Of a stretch of 64,000 bases of DNA, positions 11,106 through 21,892 are shown piece after piece; position 1 is the first letter of the stretch; every line of letters begins with the position of its first letter. Made by a program: the position numbers and the translations under genes. This DNA comes from Gymnopus androsaceus JB14. Taxonomy: Eukaryota; Basidiomycota; Agaricomycetes; Agaricales; Omphalotaceae. The notes beneath the pieces are model-generated. The model had not been told where the DNA came from and did not search any database. It saw only the letters and a list, made by a program, of their open reading frames with translations. The stretch covers positions 155,162-219,161 of the forward strand of contig ML769475.1 of the NCBI GenBank assembly GCA_009733575.1, read 5' to 3'.

Positions 11106-13236
11106 ATGTCTCCCCCTCCTTCGGAAAGAACTTCCCTTTTGCCCAATGGCGACCGCAGAAATTTCTCAGAGTCTGATGGGTCTTTCCTTCATCGAACTTC
11201 AGCTCTTTTCAAGGCAGAAGGACAACCTTCCTATTACGATTCCATCAAATTCTTCATTTTGGGGTCATGGATCAATATCCTCCTCATTTTCATACCTTTG
11301 AGCATCATTGCTCACAACCTCAACTTGGATGCTGCGCTGCGATTCTCATTCAGTTTCCTTGCCATTGTCCCATTGGCTTCGGTGAGGAGAGAATAATTCT
11401 CAAATGTTCTGTTTCACTGATCAGATTCACCTTTAGCTTTTGGGAACTGCAACCGACCAAATGTCGATAAAGCTCGGTCAGACTCTTGCTGGATTATTGA
11501 ACGCCTCGTTTGGAAACGCAGTGGAGATTATTGTCGGCATTGCTGCTCTCATGCAAGGCTCGTGCTGTCACGCCTTGGCATCCAATTTTATCTAACTTTA
11601 TCTTCTAGATCAGCTTGTTATCGTTCAGAACTCTGTGCGTTCCCCCCCTATCAATTCGCATCCTACTCGGAGCCTCATCCCATCTCTCTCAGCTACTAGG
11701 ATCCATACTGTCCAACATCCTCCTTGTTCTTGGATGCTCTTTCCTTGCTGGTTTGTGGGCCCTCATGCGTTAATGGTCTTAGCAGTTGACGTCCTTTTGC
11801 AGCTGGATTCAAATATCCGGAGAGTAATTTTCAAGTTACCGCCGCTCAAGCGTGAGTTCCAACGTCACCTTTTTCGCCTTGTTATTTACCTCTTGGCTCT
11901 ATCAGATCGAGTTCGGTATGCTGCCGTATTGCTTTTCAAGGATTCTTGTTAATATAGAACATCTAGTTGATGACGTTGGCCTGCATAACGCTCATCATCC
12001 CAGCTGCTTACAACAGCGTCAAGAGTCCACATGGAAGTTTGTTTGCTGACCCTCTCAACACAACCACTGCCATAGGTGCTGCTGGTTCTACTTCCTTATC
12101 GTTCAATTCCTCACAACCCGATATAGATCCAGAGAGGATCAGCGGTTTATTGACCATCTCCAGAGGAACTGCAGTCTTGCTTCTTGGAGTTTACGTGGCG
12201 TATCTTTACTTCCAGGTTCGTGCTTATACCAACGGCACGAGTCTGTTGCTTACGCTCCTCCACTGTAGCTCAAGTCTCATGCGTATCTTTTCCAAGCCGA
12301 GACGGAAAACGAAGAGGAGGAAGTGCCCAAGATGAACATTGCTGCTGCATCCATCTCGTATGTCTTGACCTTCTCTGTAGCTTCTTATACCTGATCGTGC
12401 TTGAACAGACTTCTTACCGTAACTGTTATAACTGCCTTCTGCGCCGACTACTGTGAGTGAGAATCGCCTTCCGCGATGAATTATTATTCATCCGACGACA
12501 GTGGTCGCTTCCATTGAGGAATTCGCCGACCGATACCACATCCCAAACCTTTTATCGGACTGATCTTGCTACCCATTGTGGTACGTGCCATACGATATCA
12601 TTTGTTTGACGCTCATGTATACATTCCATCTTTTCAGGCCAATGCTGCAGAGCACGTCACATCTGTTTGGATGGCGCTTAAAGGTCAAATGGAGCTTACT
12701 ATTGGTATCTGTGTTGGTTCTTCAATCGTGAGTGTTTGAATTGTGCGAACTAGCTATCGAACTGTCAGTTGACATCTTCTTTCTCTGTATAGCAAATTGC
12801 CGCCTTTGTGATTCCACTTTTGGTGGTTATTGGATGGATGTAAGTGACGACGTTTCACAACCTGCAGTATGTGATATTGACCGACATGTTGAACAGCTCG
12901 AATCACGAACTTACCTTGTTCTTTGCCAACTTTGAGGTATGCTCTGGTATATTCAACGAAGAAGGATATTCGAGCTGATCTGTTTCTCCGACAGACAATC
13001 ACATTCTTCGCATCTGTTTTCCTGGTCAATACACTAATTCAGTTGGTTTCTTCTTTTCCGTCGCTTCGACCACGAAATTGACCCTCCTCTTAATAGGGAT
13101 GGCAAATCGAACTATCATGGAGGGTTTGATGCTCATTACGCTCTATCTGGTTATCGCACTTGCTTGTACGTCGTGCTCCTTCTCGACTTTGCGTGCATGC
13201 TGATCAAGTTCTTTCCTTCTAGTCTGGGTGACCTAA
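11106..13236 (+). CDS. VCX1: Vacuolar Ca2+/H+ antiporter (CAX/VCX1 family)
   Basis: This antiporter uses the vacuolar proton gradient to load Ca2+. The start [16 protein letters not shown] is followed by [19 protein letters not shown]. The first cation-binding alpha-repeat is [20 protein letters not shown], and [20 protein letters not shown] follows. An acidic loop ENEEEEVPK precedes the second half, with the second repeat [20 protein letters not shown] and [20 protein letters not shown]. It ends LVIALAFWVT at 13234-13236. About a dozen introns include a 10-nt micro-exon (11906-11915) and a probable GC-AG intron after MQ in the first repeat. Two 1-nt indels interrupt conserved sequence: one base missing near 12545 ([12 protein letters not shown]) and one extra near 13117 (SNYMEGLMLI). 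The strong conservation on both sides argues for assembly errors. Confidence 0.9.
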
Positions 13237-13458
13237 TTTGCTCGTTCGCTACGCAAAGTCTATACTATCTTCCCTCCTACTAAGTACATATTGTTGATGC
13301 CGCGCGCTACCCAATGTCATCCGCCTCTCGCGTTCGCCGCGTATATACCTACTGCTTAATTTATCTTCACACATACATACTCGTTCGCGCCTATATCTTT
13401 CCCTTGCTGTATATGTAGTAATCATTCTGGACTCGAGGATCAAAGTTGTCCATATGTA

Positions 13459-13645
13459 TTCACTACGGTTGTGGGTTTTCATACAGTTTATTAACTTTGT
13501 TCGAAAGAAAGCCTTACAGAGCAATTTTCGCGTCGCATAAATTCGGATGGACAGAGAATATCCTATCCATCGGCGTCAGGAACTCCTATAATTTTCACTA
13601 CGGTTGTCGATTTCCATATACGTAATTTATCAACTTCGTCCAGAA
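13459..13645 (+). repeat. Pair of ~45 bp diverged direct repeats
   Basis: TTCACTACGGTTGTGGGTTTTC...ACTTTGTTCG at about 13459 recurs as TTCACTACGGTTGTCGATTTCC...ACTTCGTCCA at about 13596. Both lie downstream of VCX1 in a ~1.3 kb non-coding interval that otherwise shows nothing I can name. Confidence 0.5.
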
Positions 13646-14606
13646 AAGATATACATGTACTGAGTAAAAACAAAATAAATATTGAGACCCGTAGGTCTAC
13701 CACTCCGGAAAAGCGTGTCATCCTTGTGCAGGGGCCATGCTACTATTCTAGTCCTAGAAGTGCAATCGCAAATGTCCGTATCATAAAAGTTCTGCAAATA
13801 TCAACCAATGGGCTTCGTTTTTTGAACTTAAGCTGTACATTCCCTAAAGTATGTAATTCCCGAGTTTGACGATTTTAGGTGAACGTTGAGTCCAGCCAGC
13901 ACTGAGCCGAGAAGAGGTCAAAATTTGGCGGGCAATGCAATCGCGTTTTGGCAGGCGTCGGCAATCCCCGAAGCTGCACTTTCACCTCTCTTTCCTTGCT
14001 TGAGAACGTTCAACTTCAATTAAAACTGCCGGATAATCTTCGAACACCCTAATTAGTCTATATAAATGTCCTGTCCAAGCCTCAAAAGTACAAAAAAATT
14101 GTTCACCTCTACCGGGCATAAAAAGCCCAAAACAGTGAGATTTTCAAACTTCGCAAAAATGCTGAATATTTTCTTGCTCTCATCTCGCCCATATAAATAG
14201 ACTGACCTTTAGAGTACATTTATAAGAGCTTATATTAAAAGTCTGAAAGGGAGCGGACTCGAAATGCATTCAGACGAAAGAGATTTATTGTCGGATTGCA
14301 CTTCTAGTACCGATTGCATTACTAGTGCATCAATAGTAATCTTCTCTGTATCGTTCCAATTTTTTCGTATGTCACCCCGAAGGGGACATTATTATGCTGA
14401 ATGAGAATCATGCTCGTGAACAGCGTTTTGATTGTACGCAGCTCACAGGCGCCCATGCGCGCGCAAAGTGCTAGGACCACGTGATCCGATATATGACGCG
14501 GACGCGGTTTTGTAAAGAATTCGTCTTTCTTCTTTCCTTCTTTCCTCCATCTTCTCGGTGTCGGCCACTTCATCTCCTCCCAGTCAAGGTCGATCTACCG
14601 ACCAAG

Positions 14607-17600
14607 ATGCAGGCACAAGCGAATCGTACCGAGACCAAAGCTATATCTTCCACGCAGAGTCTTGCCGCTGTGCAGACGCTGATCAAGGCTGGTTTGGGCT
14701 GTATCACCTACATGAGGGATCTTCTGCCGCAAGACAACTTTACAGAAAGTAAGTCATTGTCTTGTTTCAATCTGTGTAGGATCTGCTCATCGTGATATAA
14801 TTCATAGGTCATTTTACCACCAGCGACGATTCATTAATGTCAGAGTCGCAAGCACCGGCGTCCAAGTCCACGTTCACGTCGCCAGTAACCGGTAAGAAGA
14901 CTGTCAATGGATTCAAAATAATGGTAAGCACCGAAAATCGTTCATAGAAGTGACGCTGACTGACCTTTTTCCATAGACGATGACTCGCGGCTACACGGAT
15001 GAAGCTGATAGGATTTTGAATTATCTGGTGCGTTCATCGAATCCTGACTTTTTTGTGCAGCTTGTTCTAATCTCGATATCTCTGGTATACAGGAATACGG
15101 TATCTTCGATGCTCTGCAAAAGCAGTACCTCAAGAGTTTTGTATTTGCTATATATCTCGTGCGTGCCACTCGATCTCATTACATGGAATTGAACGCTCAT
15201 GAATGCATTTCCGTTTTCAGGACAGCAAAGACCCGAACAAGTCAGTATATACCGCATATATGCTGCTTTCCTTGCCGTTCTGACTCGATTTCAGTATTGT
15301 CGAAGCATACACTTTCAATTTTCAGGTATCTCCTGATCTCCCTTCCTCCTTCTCTCTTTTGCTCATCGTAGTATTGGCGATAGTACCACACGATACCGGG
15401 AACGGACATGATCATTCCAGTGATGAGCCTCGGTGACGATCTCAAGCGTATGTCTTTGCAAGGAAATGACCCTGTCGTGGAAGCAGCAAAGAGAGGTACA
15501 GTTCCGACCCTCAAAGATGTCAAGCGAAGCGTCAAGGTACATTCATGTCGTTCTCGATTCTTCTCTGTTCTGATCAATTCTCACTGCTACAGACACTCCT
15601 CAAGACGTTGATCAGTTCGATGCACCAGATGGACGTTCTTCCTAGTAAGCAGAAGTCATTCTCCGCTACCAAGAACTGCTAAATACCCTTTGTCCAGAGC
15701 GCCGCTACGCCACCTTCAAGGTCTTCTACACTGACGATACTCCATCCGAGTACGAGCCTCCGCATTTCAAACCTGGTGATTATGAACGAGACAAGTGGTA
15801 TTTCTCTACACATGAAACGCACGAGGTACCCGATACATGGAACCTAGGGAATCTCAATGCAGGATGGCACGAGTGAGGATCTACGATCTCTTGAAAATCT
15901 TTTCCTAATGCTCATGGTCTCCCTACCTACCTGCAGAGTGGATGTTAGCGTCAGCTCCATTGCAACATACCTCCCTTCCTCGACAGAGCACGATAATCGG
16001 GCTTTTGGTGGACCGTTCAACCAGAGGCTATACCACCTCCCGCGCTCACTCCCGCCGAAGAGATCGCGCATCGCACCGAGGAAATCAAGAAGCACGCTCT
16101 CGATGCAGAAACTAGGCGCGTTATCTGGGCTGCCGAATCCGAACCAAGAGCAGAGGACGAAACGCACGCAAATAGCACGAAATCGGATTATCTAGACATT
16201 CGAAAGCCGATTGGTATCAGGGAAGACGATGGTACTATACGTCCTCTACCCTCCAAGGACGCCGAAGAAGCACTCGAAGAACGACACTTTTTTGGCGTTT
16301 CACAGCACGTACCACGAGGACTCAGGGATATCCAAAATCCTAACGATTGTAGGCCAGTCTCGGACTTTCCGCAAACTCAAATAGTCAATGACTCCGACGT
16401 TGACGAGAGCGAGTTTGGAGAAGCCTGGCAACAGATTCCTGGACGAGAGTTGAGGCGGCAGGTATCGGATACGTTCTCTATGCGCGGATCGTCGAGTGGA
16501 GACAGTATGTTGGAGACGCCTACCCCATGTCCAACTAAAAGAAGCCGTCAAGTGGTTCCTCAGTCTCCGGTAACTGGCTCGCCAATGTCATCGTTGAGCT
16601 CTGTATCGCGTACTCCAGGGCGTATGGTCTCCGTTGAGATGAAGGCGCCAGATGAAGAAGCCAAGGAGAGAGAAACCGATGAGTTGATGAAAAAGTTGGC
16701 TCTCAGTCATGATGGCGGGGTAGACGCTATCGAGGACGAGGAAATGCTAGGTCAGTATTTTAACCAAATTTGGATATCATATACTTATCCTTCCACAGAT
16801 CTCGAAACACAAATCGTCGACAGTATTAATCTTCCGTTGACCAGAACACCGACACTTAACTCGCCAGATCCCATTCAATCTTTCGACTCCAACAAAGCCC
16901 CTTCGCCAGCTCGCATAAATGAAATGGCCGTCTCTTCACCTGTGGCTCCTAGTCCTGCTCCTGCGCCGAAAACTCGAGGAGACGAGGAAGTGGTAGAGTG
17001 TGAATGTGGAATTCAAGTAAGATATTGCTACAATTTTCCCATCCTTTCCAAGCTAATTCAAACGTTTCTTAGGAGGAGGACGAATCTTGTGCTTGTGAGG
17101 GTGGCTGCGGAAAGTGGTACCACATCTGGTATGAACGCTGAATCGTTTTCTTAACGCCCGCCTGTTCTCAAATGTCTTGTACAGGTGCATGGGCTATCAT
17201 TCCGCAACGGACCAAAGGCTTCCTCAAAACTTTATCTGCTTCGACTGTCGCGTCCGTGCTGATCCTTCCTGGGAGCTCATCAAGGTGGAATTGTATTCGA
17301 CTTTGATTGTGAAATTTCGAGAACTGGCCTCCTTCAGGTTCGTCTGAGATTCCTCTAGTGAAAATTGAAACTGACCGTCTTCATTAGACGTGCTATCAAG
17401 ATTGCTGAGAAGAATAGTCCGTTGACAGCAGTGGAGTTTGCGAAAGCTATGGGTGAGTTTTTGGTTTAATACGGTCCATTTAGCGGGATACTTAAAAAGG
17501 CGGTAGGATGTGAAAATACACAAGCACGCCAGCTCATGAAACGGTTGGAGACGGAAGGTATGTGCGAAAAATAATATATCTGATTGTATCTTCTAACCCG

Positions 17601-18141
17601 TCTATGGTCTTCTAGGTTTCATCTCAGAGGAAACTACGATCACGGACGAACTTGGATTGATGCAGACGCAGACTCGCTCGAAAAGCGTGAAGGGGAAGGG
17701 GAAGGGAAAGGCTAAGACGAAGCCGCGACGAGGGCTAAAGCAGAAGTTTGTGTTCAACTGGCGATCTATTCGCACACAAGAGTACAAGGATTACTTCGAC
17801 CCAAGTGACGAGGTACAGAATCGGTTGCTCGGGATCCCCCAAACGGTTCGTTCCTTTGTATCCTCTGGGATGTATCTAACCGGAGATGATCGCAGAGAGC
17901 CAGCCTCAAAGCGCGGAAAGCTGCACCAATGCTTCCTCCGTCGCTTCCTCCGTCTGACCCTCCTCAACCATCGCCCGAACCCTTCCCTCAAACTCAATCC
18001 GCACAGACTCAGTCTCAGACTCAAGATGACCCCGAATTTTTCGCTATGAACTTGAAGCGCCCTGCTGACACTGGTGATAGCCCCAGGCCGAGGAAGAAGG
18101 TCAAGATATCTATTGCCCATGGTGTTGATCTGGCGGAATAG
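14607..18141 (+). CDS. HOP1: Meiotic HORMA-domain chromosome-axis protein Hop1
   Basis: Hop1 coats meiotic chromosome axes and recruits the Mec1/Tel1-Mek1 pathway to favour recombination between homologues. The HORMA domain starts near residue 15 (SLAAVQTLIKAGLGCITYMR) and includes TRGYTDEADRILNYLEYGIF, QKQYLKSFVFAIYLDSKDPN, YTFNFQ and RRYATFKVFYTDDTP. A long Ser/Thr/Pro-rich middle follows. Then comes a PHD-type zinc finger with its Cys/His ligands in VECECGI, ESCACEGGCGKWYHIWCMGY and NFICFDC. After it is a winged-helix-like segment (AVEFAKAMGCENTQARQLMK). The basic C-terminus (RKKVKISIAHGVDLAE) may carry the closure motif. An apparent in-frame TAG at 15372-15381 disappears if the acceptor is GATAG before YHTIPGTD. 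A 1-nt frame change near 16000 separates STEHDN from QPEAIPPPALTP and is probably an assembly indel. Confidence 0.9.
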
Positions 18142-18848
18142 GATAGGACCAATTCGGACGCTGTTTTCTCGCTTCCTATTGCAATTTGTACTGTTGTGCT
18201 TTCGTTTCTCGCTGTTCTGCTACTATCACTTTCGATGGAAGGATTCTCGCTTGTTGTACATTATTAGGATCACTGTAACATCTCACTCTTCGCTCAAGTT
18301 GCCCCACAACGAATACTCTGGAACCGTCAGGACTTGGACCATGCCATGTAATAGAACTTCGATAGACAATCCTCGTGTACCTTACTCCGCATTATCACCA
18401 CAATTACTTGCAATGCATATCTGGTATTTTCAAATCCGCATAGTGCATTGACAAGAATTCATATTATCATCACCGTAATCGATTATACTAGGCTGGTAGA
18501 GAGTGCTTTAGGTGTATACTATGTATGTGTGTCGGTCGTTGTAGTAGTAAAATGCGATAGGTAATACAGAAGTATTGTCCGGGGTCGTAGTCGATGAGAC
18601 AAGGCATTAATTAACGATACAAAGTTCCAGAGGAACTGATGAAAATGGTGGCGCAAGCGGAAAAGAGATACGTCTAGTTGCGTATCTTTCTATGAAATTA
18701 GTTGACCTGACGAAGCATATTGTATGGTCACTTACCTCAGGTGAGATTGCTCCCTGTACGCAGGGAGCCATCCGATGTCACGGAAGCGGAGGTCACGGTA
18801 GCAACCTGCTCAGAAAGCATAGTGTCAGAAAGAATTCTCCAGAAACAT
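18142..18848. other. Intergenic interval between convergent genes
   Basis: This is the shared 3' region of HOP1 and the minus-strand zinc-binding gene. I see no repeats, RNA genes or credible ORFs. Confidence 0.5.
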
Positions 18849-19936
18849 TCAAGAAATACCAAGCACCTCGACTGCCTTGCTCAGCTTTGGCACCCCACTT
18901 TGGACGTACTGGCATCTCCGTTTGTGCGTCTCCCAGAATCCAGGGTAATAGTCGAAACGTTTGTCCAAGCAGACCTGTTTCAAACATCCTCGACAGAACA
19001 CGGTCTTGGGCGTGAGCTTCGAAGCGTCGCTCCATGGATCCGCTTGAAGTTTCGCTATGCGGGTCTGAATGGAGTCTCCCCGACAAGGAAGCTTCTTGTA
19101 GGGATGTATTCGATCTGGAACAGGTTCTTTCTTGACGGGAACACGAAAAGTGGAAGTGAAAGTTATCATAGGAGCGGGTGGCGGCGGTTCTACTTTTGCC
19201 TTTGCCTTTTTTCTAGCGGGAATAGTGATGGTAATGGGACGGAGAGGTGGAGCTGGAAGTGAAACTGAAGCTGGAGCTGGAGCTGGAGTAGAAGCTGGAG
19301 TAGAAGGTCTGGATACAGCTGGAGTACTGCTACTGTGGCGCTGACTGGAGCGAAGCACTCGTGTGACCGGAAGTTCTACATGGCTGGGCCTTTGTGTCGC
19401 GACTAGTCAATAATAATCTGCATTAAAAGCCACTAGACTTACCTGGGCGGCGGTAGAGGGTCTTTGGGAACACAAACAGGCCATGCCAGCTTATTCACTT
19501 CCCCTTCCATGTCATATATATCATCGATCGTACAAGCTTTCCCATCCATCCTAGCAATCGCGTCCCTTTGAAGGAGATTTACGCGGAGTATACGGAATGA
19601 AGTCTTTCTATAATGTTTTATGATCGCGTTTATCGACTCTATGGCCGAGTGGCTAATCAGGGCAAGTAAGTATTGTTTCGCAGAATAAATACGACATAAA
19701 TCGTACCCATCAGTCACTGATTTGAAGCAGAATGCTTCTGACATAGCTGAGGGAGAGCTGGTATCCAGATTTTGGTCTGAGCACTTGGCCATGATACGTC
19801 GTAACTTTGGTGGCGTTGTCATTGTACACTGGCCATCGGCAGAGCCGTTTCCATTAGAAGTCGAGGTGAATGAGTCGTCAGAATCTAACTTTCTCTTTCG
19901 AGGAACTATCGCGTCCTGTAAAAGAGTATGCGACAT
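18849..19936 (-). CDS. Hypothetical protein with C-terminal Cys/His zinc-binding domain
   Basis: Two exons (19936-19443 and 19389-18849) are joined by a 53-bp intron. The N-terminal half starts MSHTLLQDAIVPRKRKLDSD, a basic, nuclear-looking region. A ~100-residue segment with no domain I can name follows. The middle is low-complexity Pro/Ala/Ser (STPASTPAPAPASVS) with a basic patch PARKKAKAKVE. The end carries FCRGCLKQVCLDKRFDYYPG and WETHKRRC, a C-x2-C...H-x3-C pattern. I know this pattern as a frequent uncharacterised zinc-binding domain of agaricomycete proteins. It ends KLSKAVEVLGIS. It is convergent with HOP1. DNA or RNA binding is plausible but not shown. Confidence 0.7.
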
Positions 19937-20242
19937 GACAAGAAATGGACCGAGAAAAACCAAGAAACGGAGCGAAGCAAGAAATTTGATACTTACAGTA
20001 GCTATTTATTCAATGCTTTGTCAGCGTTTCAAAGGCGCCGCGCCGTGCTTTCCATAAAAGAGTACACGAGTCTTTCCTCTACACCCAAAACCTCTTCTCC
20101 AAGTGCTGAGTTCTACCTACAAATTCTTCGAGAACTTTCAGCAGAATTTATTTTGAGGTTGACAAAAGGTCACTCCAAAAGCTTTTGCCTCTCACTGTCT
20201 CAGGCCGTAGCTCTACTTATCACTGCGGTGCCTCCTCTAGAT

Positions 20243-20680
20243 TGTAAGTAATTATAGAATGCTTCTATCTGCAAGCATCTAGCTTCTTGTGTGCCTCTCT
20301 AGTACACGGAACTTCAATATCGGTGCGGAATATCGAGTTGTAGATTTCATGAGCAAGAGGAACACATCTAATCCTTCACGTAGTAATGTGGAGCAACGAC
20401 TCGAATACAGTGCAGCAAAATAGCACTAGACTCCTGAGTCACCACTGGGCGGTTGGACACCTGTGGAATGCAGATGTGATCTTGTTTGTAAGTAATCATC
20501 ATGATCCTAGAATTCGCAAGCAACTAGCTTCTTGTGCGCCTCTCTAGTACACGGAAAGTTGTAAATCTCCTGAGTACTCAGAACACATCTACTCCTTCAC
20601 GAAGTAATTCGGAGTGAAGGACCGACTCGGATACAGTGCACCAAACTAGTATTGACTCCTGATTCGTCCTGGTTTCTCTA
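20243..20680 (+). repeat. Tandem duplication of a ~240 bp non-coding unit
   Basis: TAGCTTCTTGTGTGCCTCTC...AGTACACGG at about 20280 recurs at about 20524. The downstream blocks GAACACATCTA.TCCTTCACG.AGTAAT and CGACTCG.ATACAGTGCA also recur with the same ~244 bp offset. The units are diverged and hold no ORF. Confidence 0.7.
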
Positions 20681-20883
20681 CTATCCAGAACCACCTCGTG
20701 TGTTCATTGGGCATTTCATCCGCCCTAACAGCTACCGTTTTTCCGCAGAAAGCCTCCCCTAGAAGGGCATGATGCGGAAGGCTTTCATCGACGTCGGGTT
20801 AGGTGTATGTCCGGTCGAAGACAGGCAGAATGTTAGCTAGGTGACCTTGCCTTGCCTTGCCTTGAACAAAATGAAAAGTCGTT

Positions 20884-21306
20884 TTGTTAGGGCAGAATGT
20901 ATCAGAGAGTAAGTTTAGAGCTCAGCTTACTACCCTTTGGACGACTTCATTTAATCAAGTTACTCCTAGTTCTTCTCGTCTTGCCCCAGAGAGGGTATTT
21001 GCCAAGAAACGCGATGACAAAAACAGCGAACATCTGCCGATAATTAGCTCGGTTGGGCTATATAAAATTTGGTACGTGCATCCTGAGCATGCTCCGAAGA
21101 CGTCGAGGTACGCGGCGATATTGGCAGTATGGGTTTTCCCTCCGAGTCATGAAAGAGCTGTACAGAACCAAAGATTCTCTAAAGTGAAATGTCACCAGTC
21201 TATCAAGTGCCAAAGGGGATTGTTGGGCCTCAAGAACACTACGTACGGATTTGCATTGTTCGAAAGGGGATCCAGGTCAGGGCAGCAGCAGTCTATTCGG
21301 AAATAG
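20884..21306 (+). other. Unassigned open reading frame in intergenic DNA
   Basis: A 140-codon frame with no signal peptide, membrane helix or motif I recognise. Its composition is not clearly coding and no splice signals suggest a larger gene. It is recorded only because it is the longest frame between 20.0 and 21.9 kb; it is probably chance. Confidence 0.12.
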
Positions 21307-21840
21307 ATGCGTGTGCGTTTTGTGCCGGATTAACTACTTTCTGAAGCTAATGCAGGTCTCGAGCGCAATTTCTTCCAGTTTTGGATATTATCTACCCTGG
21401 ATCCACCTGCTTCGACCTGACTAGCGCCTCATCAACACAGTAATGAGGACTTCAACTGTCGAGCTTCTTCGCCGCGTAATCAATTATCCCCTCTCATCAC
21501 AGATATCAACTGCTTGGTAGCCTGAGTCTGATAGGAACACTTCAAGATTCCAACGTTCGAAGACCCTACTAGATTACTTCAGTAAGTTCTCAGCCGGGGA
21601 TAGCTCATCGTTCTCGATGTCAAAAATAATTAATTAACAAATTTTAGACATAGTCGACTTTGACTTCATTTTCAATCGCTGCACCGCTTCAAGATCTAAA
21701 AGTTCCTGGCTTCGCTGACGGTTAGACGTCCCAAACACGTCGAGGGTAACGGATGTTCAGCATTCATTGTTCCGTGCGGACAGTCGGCACCAGGCCGGCA
21801 CTAGAACAACGCGTCACAATAATTGGACAATTCCAAGAGC

Positions 21841-21847
21841 TATAAAA
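21841..21847 (+). promoter_or_regulatory. TATA box of the long secreted-protein gene
   Basis: TATAAAA lies 52 bp upstream of the ATG at 21893, inside GAGCTATAAAAGCAGCG, matching the box of the paralogue. Confidence 0.6.
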
Positions 21848-21892
21848 GCAGCGAAGATCCCTGAGAGAAAGCAGCAAGAAAAGTCTCTCACA

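Noticed and set aside
15372..15381. In-frame stop (TATTGGCGATAG) in HOP1
   Set aside because: Using GATAG as the splice acceptor removes it and gives the expected Q-YHTIPGTD continuation.
18849..19344. Plus-strand ORFs rich in GAGAG repeats near 19132-19344
   Set aside because: They are antisense of the Pro/Ala-rich low-complexity part of the minus-strand zinc-binding protein.
19640..19660. tRNA-like A box (TGGCCGAGTGGCTAA) suggesting a tRNA-Ser/Leu gene
   Set aside because: No acceptor stem, anticodon arm or matching B box follows, and the stretch lies inside the coding exon of the minus-strand zinc-binding gene (SHSAIESINAII).
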